A stretch of 36,470 bases of DNA from CAYQSU01 sp964420325 (GTDB lineage: Bacteria > Pseudomonadota > Alphaproteobacteria > Rhodospirillales > Defluviicoccaceae): NCBI GenBank assembly GCA_964420325.1, contig CAYQSU010000033.1, positions 1-36,470 on the forward strand. The letters are read 5' to 3'. This document shows positions 26,624 to 32,954 of the stretch, in pieces (position 1 is the stretch's first letter; every line of letters begins with the position of its first letter). Made by a program: the position numbers and the translations under genes. The notes under the pieces were generated by a model that saw nothing but the letters and a program-made list of their open reading frames with translations, was not told where the DNA came from and did not search any database.

Positions 26624-27355
26624 TCAGGGCAGGATCAGCCCGAAGCGGATGGCCTGGGCCACCGCGGCGACGCGATTGGCGGTGCCGAGCTTGCGCATCG
26701 CACTCTTGAGGTGGAAGTTGATGGTGTGCTCGGAGATGCCGAGGATGCGACTGATGGCCCAGGCGCTCTTCCCGCGCGCCGTCCACGTCAGGCACTCCCG
26801 CTCGCGCTCGGTGAGATGGGTTGCGGGCGCCGGTTCCTGGTCGCCGTGGCCCGCCTGGACGAAGGCGAGCTGGAACTGGATCGCCAGGATCTGCAAGGTG
26901 TTGAGGGGTGGCCGGTCGTCACGCCGGGGGCTGCCGGTGGCGAGGCTGACGACGTAGCACTCGCCGCGGGGGCCGTGGATGGGAATGCTGAGGCCGTTGT
27001 GGAGTCCGGCTTCCCGGCTCTCGTGCAGGATGAGCTGCTGCTTCGCCGACAACGGCTCCTGGGTGAGCAGGTCCTCCCACCGGAAGGCGAAGCGGCGGGC
27101 GGGGACAGCGAGCGCGACGGCATCGATCTCGTAGTATCCGTTCCTGCGGTAGTGCTCGTACCAGTCTCCCGGACAATTGACGAACAGAGCAGGACCGGAT
27201 CCGGTCCGCTCCAGGGCGTCCTGGGCCGGGCCGGTCACCGGTGCCAGGGCGAAGCGGTCATATCCGAACTCGGCGATGGCCCGTTCGAAGAGCTTCACCA
27301 CCTCGTCCGGTGCCGCCGCTTCGTTCGCCTTCTCGATGAACTCGGAGATGCGCAT
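26624..27355 (-). CDS. LuxR family quorum-sensing regulator
   Basis: A 243-residue regulator with an N-terminal autoinducer-binding domain and C-terminal LuxR helix-turn-helix (about 180–243, LTERERECLTWTARGKSAWA, ISEHTINFHLKSAMRKLG). Five of the six signature residues of AHL-binding LuxR proteins are present at a uniform offset of +8 from TraR: Trp65, Tyr69, Asp78, Trp93 and Gly121. The sixth, Pro71 of TraR, is Ala79. This supports binding of an acyl-homoserine lactone. A luxI gene lies about 1 kb upstream and a lux box at 27766. The Shine-Dalgarno sequence is weak. A possible promoter is at 27659–27689. Confidence 0.95.
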   Translation of the reverse strand: MRISEFIEKANEAAAPDEVVKLFERAIAEFGYDRFALAPVTGPAQDALERTGSGPALFVNCPGDWYEHYRRNGYYEIDAVALAVPARRFAFRWEDLLTQEPLSAKQQLILHESREAGLHNGLSIPIHGPRGECYVVSLATGSPRRDDRPPLNTLQILAIQFQLAFVQAGHGDQEPAPATHLTERERECLTWTARGKSAWAISRILGISEHTINFHLKSAMRKLGTANRVAAVAQAIRFGLILP

Positions 27356-27658
27356 GCGCCATCACCCGTCGGCGCCGGGTGCTGCCGCGGACGTGTGCGT
27401 CGCACCGGGATCGCGGTCGGCGGCGCCGTCCGAAAGGGCCTCGCATCCGGGTCCGACAAGCATCATCGGCGCATCCCTTCGGGCGCCGCCCGCCGTCTCC
27501 TCCGTGACGATGCGCGCGCGGAACCCGGCCGAGTCCTCGAGGGGCCCGTCGCCGGGACTCTAGCCTGAGCACGAGGAGCGCGTAGGATCCCAGACCCAGG
27601 CCCGAGCCGATCGTGACGCCTTCAAATCCGTGACGAACTAACCCCCCAATAACAACCT

Positions 27659-27689
27659 ACTATAACCCAAACGGGGCGTCAATCGCCAA
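27659..27689 (-). promoter_or_regulatory. Possible luxR promoter
   Basis: Leftward TTGGCG (27689–27684), a 19-base spacer and TATAGT (27664–27659) sit in an AT-rich patch. The spacer is longer than ideal and the leader would be about 300 bases. Confidence 0.3.
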
Positions 27690-27750
27690 CCGCAGCCGGG
27701 AACGACGGACCGGCCTCGCTGCCGGCGGGCCGCGGGCCGCCACCACGCGC

Positions 27751-27765
27751 GTTCTTCACATGTTC
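27751..27765 (+). promoter_or_regulatory. GTTC-N7-GTTC direct repeat abutting the lux box
   Basis: GTTC (27751–27754) and GTTC (27762–27765) repeat with an 11-base period, directly before the lux box. The same arrangement occurs at 29342–29359 and 29042–29059, with a near copy at 29190–29207, so it may be an operator for a shared regulator. Confidence 0.4.
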
Positions 27766-27813
27766 ACCTATGAGATTGGGCAGGTGGTGGGCGCGGCGGC
27801 TCCTTTCTACAAT
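27766..27813 (+). promoter_or_regulatory. lux box and LuxR-type promoter
   Basis: ACCTATGAGATTGGGCAGGT (27766–27785) matches the Vibrio fischeri lux box at 14 of 20 positions, including both ACCT/AGGT arms. A -10 element TACAAT (27808–27813) follows. With transcription starting near 27820 the box is centred at about -44, the place expected for LuxR activation replacing a -35. The gene at 27876 is the target. Confidence 0.7.
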
Positions 27814-27875
27814 CGCTCCACGAGTTCGGCGTCCATGCTGGAGCGGGCGTCGTGAGGCAAGCCGGGGGAGAAACG

Positions 27876-28280
27876 ATGCTGGACCTGCATAGGATCGTGC
27901 CGAAAGCTGGCCGCCCTGCTACCGCCTTCCTGACGCCGATCGGTGTTCTCGGCCCCGACGGCGTGAGCCCGCACGACGCGGATGCCATCAGGCGGCTGGG
28001 GGAGTCTTGGGACCTGCAGGATCAGCTGCCGAGCCTCGTTCGCGGCGCATCCCAGTCCCGCCACCTCGCCGACGAGCACCAGTACTCGGCACGGCAATTC
28101 GTTCGCCAGGCGCGCGCGGCGCTGGCGCAGGGCGACTGGCCCCTCTACCGCAGCCACCTCGAGAACGCCCGAGAAGCCCGGCGCAAGGCCTGGGAATGCT
28201 ATCGTTTCGCAAGGCAGTGCGAACGCAGGGCCGACGCCATCGCCGTGTCGTCCGGCTTCCGATCCGGGGCGCATCACTGA
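27876..28280 (+). CDS. Unknown 134-residue protein under a lux-box promoter
   Basis: I do not recognise this protein. It starts at ATG 27876 with GGGGGAG seven bases upstream. The first 30 residues are mixed (VPKAGRPATAFLTPIGVLGP). From about residue 38 it is predicted helical and rich in Arg, Gln and Ala, with DEHQYSARQFVRQARAALAQ and REARRKAWECYRFARQCERR. It has two cysteines near the end, no signal peptide and no membrane span. Codon use is typical of the window, which supports a real gene over the reverse-strand frame across it. It lies between luxR and luxI and its lux box predicts induction by quorum sensing; a role as modulator of the circuit or as an effector is possible. Confidence 0.72.
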   Translation: MLDLHRIVPKAGRPATAFLTPIGVLGPDGVSPHDADAIRRLGESWDLQDQLPSLVRGASQSRHLADEHQYSARQFVRQARAALAQGDWPLYRSHLENAREARRKAWECYRFARQCERRADAIAVSSGFRSGAHH

Positions 28281-28394
28281 CCGGCGGCGGCGTCGCCCGC
28301 CCGCCAGCCGACGAGCGACGGGCGCCGGCGCCAGGGGTGAGCCTGCGCCCGGCAGCGCGCTGTTGGGCGCCCGCCGGGTGCGGCCGGGCCCGGG

Positions 28395-29024
28395 TCAGGC
28401 GGCGAGTTCGCGGGATCCGGCGAGCATGCGCAGCACCGGCAGCGAATAGCCATAGAAGCGGCGCAGCCGCTTCGGCGTCTGGGCGGCCACGTAGGCGCGC
28501 CCGGTGATCACCGGCATCTTGCCGAGCCGCCGGGCCTCCCCGAGGATCTCCACCTTGCACCCCGAGCCCTCGAGGATGCTGGCCATGATGCGGGAGTGGG
28601 TGACGAACAGATAGGACATAATGCCGTTCTGGACGGCGAACTCGGCGAGGGCGCACACCATTTCGCCGAGCGCGTGCTTGCGCTCGAGCCCCTTCAGGTC
28701 GGGATCGACGCCAAGGCGGGTCAGCTCCCAGACGTCCGGACGCGACGGCAGCTCGTCCTTCGTCACCAGGTGCGGCCACAGCTCCTTGATCATATAGGGG
28801 ACGGTGGTCGGAATGAGGCGCGCCACCGCACGCGGCTGCCCTGCCGCGTCCCGCCACAGGAGGTAGACGGCGGCCGGGGTATCGAACTGATCGTACTCCA
28901 TGCCGCGAAAGCTCGGGACGTCGTAGTGATGCCGCTCGACGAAGATCCTGTGGCGGAGGCGATGGCAAGCCGGCAGCGCGTCGCCGAGCAGGTGGGCGGT
29001 TTCCAGGGTGATTCCGTCGATCAT
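28395..29024 (-). CDS. Acyl-homoserine-lactone synthase (LuxI family)
   Basis: A 209-residue autoinducer synthase, which makes an acyl-homoserine lactone from S-adenosylmethionine and an acyl donor. Most signature residues fall at nearly classical positions: Arg24, Phe28, Asp45 and Asp48 (EYDQFD), Arg69, Glu100 and Arg103 (WELTRLGVD). The normally invariant Trp34 is Tyr34. The ATG has GGAG seven bases upstream. Acyl chain length and type cannot be read from the sequence. It is co-directional with luxR and separated from it by the unknown plus-strand gene. No lux box was found directly upstream; a GTTC-N7-GTTC repeat lies 20 bases before the start. Confidence 0.95.
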   Translation of the reverse strand: MIDGITLETAHLLGDALPACHRLRHRIFVERHHYDVPSFRGMEYDQFDTPAAVYLLWRDAAGQPRAVARLIPTTVPYMIKELWPHLVTKDELPSRPDVWELTRLGVDPDLKGLERKHALGEMVCALAEFAVQNGIMSYLFVTHSRIMASILEGSGCKVEILGEARRLGKMPVITGRAYVAAQTPKRLRRFYGYSLPVLRMLAGSRELAA

Positions 29025-29041
29025 CGTCCGTCTCCAGACAT

Positions 29042-29059
29042 ATGTTCGTGTTTTGTTCT
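29042..29059 (+). repeat. 18-base repeat, copy 1 (before luxI)
   Basis: ATGTTCGTGTTTTGTTCT, containing GTTC-N7-GTTC. It lies about 18 bases before the luxI start codon. It differs from copy 2 at two positions. Confidence 0.55.
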
Positions 29060-29189
29060 TTTCGATAGCCGGGGCTCCGATCGCCCGTCGTCCCCCCGCT
29101 CCGCCGGCCCGACGCCCCGCCCTGCCGGCCGGCGCGTGACGCCTCCGGTGGCGGCGGCGGCGGCGGCGGGGTGCTCTCCGGGGCGACAG

Positions 29190-29207
29190 ATGTTTTTGTT
29201 TTGTTCT
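29190..29207 (+). repeat. 18-base repeat, copy 2
   Basis: ATGTTTTTGTTTTGTTCT, same orientation as copy 1 and 148 bases away. The first half-site is GTTT instead of GTTC. Confidence 0.55.
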
Positions 29208-29341
29208 TCAAGCAGGCAAAAATTTTTTGCGCCGGCGGACGCCGAGGCTCGGAAGCCCAACCGCGGCGGGGCAGCGATGTCGGTGGCGTGCAGCCGGATG
29301 TCGTCAGATCGGAACATGAGAAGGCATATACACCTATGACT

Positions 29342-29359
29342 CGAACAAATCAAGAACAT
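29342..29359 (-). repeat. 18-base repeat, copy 3 (inverted)
   Basis: On the reverse strand it reads ATGTTCTTGATTTGTTCG, with GTTC-N7-GTTC. It lies three bases from ACCTATGA, the left half of the lux box seen at 27766, and 270 bases before the enamidase gene. Confidence 0.5.
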
Positions 29360-29627
29360 TTTTCTATGGCGGGGCATGCGCGCCCCCACGGCCCTTATCT
29401 CTAAGACGAAACACCGGTCGTCCAGCGCACCGACGCCGTTTCAGCCATGATTAGGACTCCAGTACGGTCGGCCTTCGGCGCGGTCGAAAGGAGCATGTGT
29501 CGGGCGGCATTGTTCCCGTCGCCGACGGAGTGCGCTACAAGGAAAGGCGCGAGACCCGCCGTGTTCGCTTCGGGCCGCGGCCTCCGATCGGCGCGCACGG
29601 CATCTCGTCCGGGAGGAGGATCCGTTC

Positions 29628-30821
29628 ATGCGCGAGAGGGACCCGGGCGCCGCCCGCCGCAAGCTGGTCATCCGCAACGTCGGGCTCATGCTGTCCGGGG
29701 CCTTGCGGACGCCGGTCCTCGATGCCGACACCGTGGTCTGCGTCGACGGCGTGATCGCCGCCGTCGGCCGCGAGCAGGACTGCGACACCTACGGTGCCGA
29801 CCAGGTCATCGATGCCAACGGCACCGCCCTCGCCCCCGGCCTCATCGACAGCCACGTGCATCCGGTGATCGGCGACTGGACGCCTCGGCAGAGCCAGATC
29901 AACTGGATCGACAGCTTCCTCAACGGCGGCGTCACCACCATGATCTCGGCCGGCGAGGTCCATCTGCCGGGCCGGCCCAGGGACATCGTCGGCCTGAAGG
30001 CGCTGGCGATCACCGCCCAGCGGTCGTTCGCCAACATGCGCCCGGCCGGCGTCAAGGTGCATGCCGGGGCGCCGGTGCTCGAGCCCGGCATGGTCGAGGA
30101 TGATTTCCGCGAGCTCGCCGCCGCCGGCGTCACGCTTCTGGGCGAGGTCGGTCTCGGCGGGGTGAAGCGGGGCGAAGAGGCGAGGCACATGGTCGCCTGG
30201 GCCCGCAAGTACGGCATCCGGAGCACCATCCACACCGGCGGCCCGTCGATCCCGGGCTCCGGCCTGATCGATGCCGACGTCGTCCTCGACGCCGCCGCCG
30301 ACGTCATCGGCCACATCAACGGCGGGCACACGGCGCTGCCGCAGGACCAGATCCGCCGCTTGTGCGAGGGCTGCGACCATGCCGTCGAGATCGTCCACAA
30401 CGGCAACGAGAAGGCCGCGCTGTTCGCGCTTCGCACCACGCTCGAGCTCGGCCAGCCCGAACGCATCATCCTCGGCACGGACTCGCCGGCTGGATCGGGC
30501 GTGCAGCCGCTCGGCATCCTGCGCATGATCGCGCTCGTGAGCAGCCTCGGCGATGTGCCGGCGGAACAGGCGGTCTGCTTCGCCACCGGCAACACGGCGC
30601 GGATCCGCGGTCTCGACTGCGGGCTGATCGAGCCCGGGCGCGCCGCCGATTTCGTGATCATGGACCGGGCGCAGCACACGGCTGGCCGGACGCTGCTCGA
30701 CAGCATCCGGCTCGGCGACCTCCCCGGCATCGGCATGGTGATCATCGACGGCGTGGTCCGCGCCCAGCGCTCGCGCAACACGCCGCCGGCGACGACGCTG
30801 CCGGCGATCGTGCGGGGCTGA
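29628..30821 (+). CDS. Enamidase-like amidohydrolase
   Basis: A 397-residue metal-dependent amidohydrolase strongly resembling enamidase (Ena) of nicotinate fermentation in Eubacterium barkeri, which hydrolyses and deaminates 1,4,5,6-tetrahydro-6-oxonicotinate to 2-formylglutarate. Shared stretches recalled from that enzyme are LNGGVTTMISAGE, LPGRPRDIVGLKALAIT, MRPAGVKVHAGAPVLE, LGEVGLG, HTGGPSIPGS and SRNTPPA. Metal or catalytic positions look intact: His76/His78 (HVH), Glu173, His202, His229 and Asp285. ATG has GGGAGGAGG eight bases upstream. It converges on a LIV-type transporter operon. Other lactam or cyclic enamide substrates are possible, since no other nicotinate genes are present. 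Confidence 0.88.
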   Translation: MRERDPGAARRKLVIRNVGLMLSGALRTPVLDADTVVCVDGVIAAVGREQDCDTYGADQVIDANGTALAPGLIDSHVHPVIGDWTPRQSQINWIDSFLNGGVTTMISAGEVHLPGRPRDIVGLKALAITAQRSFANMRPAGVKVHAGAPVLEPGMVEDDFRELAAAGVTLLGEVGLGGVKRGEEARHMVAWARKYGIRSTIHTGGPSIPGSGLIDADVVLDAAADVIGHINGGHTALPQDQIRRLCEGCDHAVEIVHNGNEKAALFALRTTLELGQPERIILGTDSPAGSGVQPLGILRMIALVSSLGDVPAEQAVCFATGNTARIRGLDCGLIEPGRAADFVIMDRAQHTAGRTLLDSIRLGDLPGIGMVIIDGVVRAQRSRNTPPATTLPAIVRG

Positions 30822-30860
30822 GCGGGGGCGCGGGCCGCGCGGGGAGGCGGCGCGGCGCCG

Positions 30861-31448
30861 CTAGCGGAGGCCGTCCTCGCCCTTGATCTCGTCCTTGGTG
30901 AGGCCGCCCACCCGCGCCAGCGGACGGCCGCTGTCGGTGACGGCGACGGCGACGACGATCTCGTCGGCGCGCGGCGCGTCCCAGACGCGCACCTCGATGG
31001 CGTCGAAATGGCTGCGCACGAAGGCCGCGTCCTTGTGGCCGAGCGGCACGTCGATCGGCGTCCCGGGGCCGCCCATCTTCTTCGCCGACGGGACCAGGGC
31101 GGCGCCCTTCTCGACCGCCGCGCGCAAGGGCTTGCCGAGACGCGGATGGAGGATGGCCGCCGCGTGCTCGAGCTCACCCCGCTCGCCGACGATGGCCGCC
31201 TTGCCGTAGCTCTCGATGGCCTTGGGCGCCACACCCAGGGCCGCGACGGCGCGGTCTCCCAGAAGCCCGCCGAGCTCCTCGCCGATCCGCATCAACTCGT
31301 CGAGGTCGTCCTGGTAGCGCCCGGCGAACGGGTTCTCGATGACGGCGACCGCCGCCGCGCGACGCGTCGGCGGAACGATCTCCCGGCCCATCTCGCGACG
31401 GGTCTCGTCGACGAGGGTGAGCAGGCGGCGGATCTTCGCGATTCCCAT
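30861..31448 (-). CDS. Amino acid synthesis family protein (DUF1185)
   Basis: A 195-residue protein of the DUF1185 / AA_synth family (PF06684), with AAVAVIENPFAGRYQDDLDELM near the start, ESYGKAAIVGERGELEHAAAILHP and the hallmark end GTPIDVPLGHKDAAFVRSHFDAIE. The family has no firmly established reaction; members often sit near amidohydrolases and ABC transporters. It is the last gene of the leftward LIV-type operon, 33 bases after livF. Its leader GGAGGACGTCATG is identical to that of the binding-protein gene at 36081. A truncated second copy lies at 36218. Confidence 0.92.
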   Translation of the reverse strand: MGIAKIRRLLTLVDETRREMGREIVPPTRRAAAVAVIENPFAGRYQDDLDELMRIGEELGGLLGDRAVAALGVAPKAIESYGKAAIVGERGELEHAAAILHPRLGKPLRAAVEKGAALVPSAKKMGGPGTPIDVPLGHKDAAFVRSHFDAIEVRVWDAPRADEIVVAVAVTDSGRPLARVGGLTKDEIKGEDGLR

Positions 31449-31481
31449 GACGTCCTCCCCTTGGAAGTTCGGCCGGAGGGC

Positions 31482-32183
31482 TCACACCGTGAGGTAGGCC
31501 TCCCGGATCTCCTTGTCCCCGGCCAGCCCGGCCATCGCCCCCTCGTAGCGGATGCGGCCCTTCTCGATGATGTAGGCGCGGTCGCTGGTCAGCGAGGCGA
31601 ACCGCAGGTTCTGCTCCGAGAGCAGGATCGACAGCCCCTCCCGCTTGAGCGCGACGATCGTTGCCGCCATCTGCTCGACGATCACCGGCGCCAGCCCCTC
31701 GGACGGCTCGTCGAGCAGCAGCAGGGCCGGGTTGCCCATCAACGTCCGGGCGATGGTGAGCATCTGTTGCTCGCCGCCGCTCAGGTGTCGGCCGATGCTG
31801 TCGCGGCGTTCGGCCAGGTTGGGAAACAGCGCGAAGATCCTCTCGGGCGTCCACGCCGGCGCGCCCGCGCGGACGGCCTGCCGGCCCACCTCCAGGTTCT
31901 CGAGGACGCTGAGATCGGTGAAGATGCGCCGGTCCTCCGGCACGTAGCCGAGGCCGCGCCGGGCGATGGCGTGCACGGGCAGGTCCCTGATGTCCTCGCC
32001 GCCGAAGCGGACCGCCCCGCCGTGCGGCCGGACCAGGCCGATGATGCTTTTCAAGGTCGTCGACTTCCCGGCGCCGTTGCGCCCGAGGAGCACCGCGACC
32101 TCGCCGCGCGCCACCTCGAGGCTCACGTCGAAGAGGATATGGGCCCGGCCGTAGAAGGTGTTGAGATCGCGCACCTCGAGCAT
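31482..32183 (-). CDS. livF: Branched-chain amino-acid-type ABC transporter ATPase (LivF)
   Basis: A 233-residue ATPase subunit. Walker A GRNGAGKST (34–42), signature LSGGEQQM (133–140), Walker B LLLLDEP (153–159) and GLAPVIVEQM mark the LivF group. It partners LivG and the LivH–LivM fusion. Its start is three bases after the livG stop. Annotated substrates for HAAT transporters range from branched-chain amino acids to urea, amides and aromatic acids. Confidence 0.94.
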   Translation of the reverse strand: MLEVRDLNTFYGRAHILFDVSLEVARGEVAVLLGRNGAGKSTTLKSIIGLVRPHGGAVRFGGEDIRDLPVHAIARRGLGYVPEDRRIFTDLSVLENLEVGRQAVRAGAPAWTPERIFALFPNLAERRDSIGRHLSGGEQQMLTIARTLMGNPALLLLDEPSEGLAPVIVEQMAATIVALKREGLSILLSEQNLRFASLTSDRAYIIEKGRIRYEGAMAGLAGDKEIREAYLTV

Positions 32184-32186
32184 CCG

Positions 32187-32954
32187 CTAGCTCCTGCGCC
32201 GCGACGGCAGCGGTCCGGCGCTGCCGAGATAGACCTCCTGGACGCGCCCGTTCGAGCGCACCTCGTCGGGCTTGCCGAGCGCGATCATCTCGCCGCGGTT
32301 GAGCACGATGATGCGGTCGGCGTGGGCGAACACGACGTCCATGTCGTGCTCGGTGAACAGTACGGCGCAGCCGCGGTCGCGGACGATCGAGGCCGTCAGC
32401 GCCATCAGCTCGACGCGCTCCTTCGGCGCCATGCCGGCGGTCGGTTCGTCCATCAGCAACAGATCGGGGGCGTGGGCGAGGGCCACCGCCAGCTCGACCT
32501 TCTTCAGGTCGCCGTAGGCCAGCACGCCGCACGGCCGCTCCGCCTGATCGGCAACGCCGACCAGCTCGAGCAGCCGGGTCGCCGCCTCGAGGTGCAGCGT
32601 CTGCGCTACCCGCCACATCGACAGGAGCTGTCGATGGCGGGAGATCAGCGCCATCTGCACGTTCTCGCGCACCGTCATCGAGCGGAACGTCGCGGTGATC
32701 TGGAAGGTCCGGCCGACGCCGAGGCGCCAGATCTGCCGCGGCGAGCGGCCGGTGAGCGTCTCACCCTTGAACCGGATGGTGCCGGAATCGGGCCTGAGCT
32801 GGCCGTTGATGATGTTGAAGCAGGTCGACTTGCCGGCACCGTTGGGGCCGATCATCGCCACCATCTCGCCGGCTTCCAGCTCGAAGCCGACGTTGACGAC
32901 GGCGCGGATGCCGCCGAACGTCTTGCAGAGGCCGCGAACGGCGAGCAGGCTCAT
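32187..32954 (-). CDS. livG: Branched-chain amino-acid-type ABC transporter ATPase (LivG)
   Basis: A 255-residue ATPase subunit with Walker A GPNGAGKS (36–43), FQITATFRSMTVRENV, and Walker B LLLMDEP (165–171) followed by TAGMAPKERVEL. The signature reads LAYGDLKK (145–152), a variant of the LivG LSYGxQR; the Arg position is Lys. The ATG overlaps the permease stop as ATGA, so translation is coupled. The C-terminal VYLG is typical. Confidence 0.94.
   Translation of the reverse strand: MSLLAVRGLCKTFGGIRAVVNVGFELEAGEMVAMIGPNGAGKSTCFNIINGQLRPDSGTIRFKGETLTGRSPRQIWRLGVGRTFQITATFRSMTVRENVQMALISRHRQLLSMWRVAQTLHLEAATRLLELVGVADQAERPCGVLAYGDLKKVELAVALAHAPDLLLMDEPTAGMAPKERVELMALTASIVRDRGCAVLFTEHDMDVVFAHADRIIVLNRGEMIALGKPDEVRSNGRVQEVYLGSAGPLPSRRRS

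Larger units (their letters stand above)
27356..27875. other. 520-base divergent regulatory region between luxR and the unknown gene
   Basis: No convincing gene is seen. Bases 27356–27600 are GC-rich luxR leader. Bases about 27636–27672 are unusually AT-rich for this window and may hold the luxR promoter. Bases 27751–27813 hold a direct repeat, a lux box and a -10 element facing rightward. Confidence 0.65.
29025..29627. other. 603-base divergent region between luxI and the enamidase gene
   Basis: No convincing gene is seen. It holds a GGC-repeat tract (about 29149–29170), an AT-rich patch with a near-palindrome of A and T runs (29217–29233), and three related 18-base sites (29042, 29190, and 29342 inverted). 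ACCTATGA at 29332–29339 repeats the left half of the lux box at 27766. The right end carries GGGAGGAGG before the enamidase start. Confidence 0.6.

Noticed and set aside
27258..27572. Reverse-strand frame upstream of luxR
   Set aside because: Arg-rich and Gly-rich shadow overlapping the start of luxR, with no Shine-Dalgarno sequence.
27807..28277. 156-codon minus-strand frame over the unknown quorum gene
   Set aside because: The plus strand has the Shine-Dalgarno sequence, lux-box promoter and more natural amino-acid composition.
29149..29170. GGC tandem tract as a CRISPR or minisatellite
   Set aside because: Only a short trinucleotide run without spacers; common in GC-rich DNA.
30822..30860. 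Bidirectional terminator between enamidase and DUF1185
   Set aside because: The GC-rich palindromes here have loops too short to fold and no T run.
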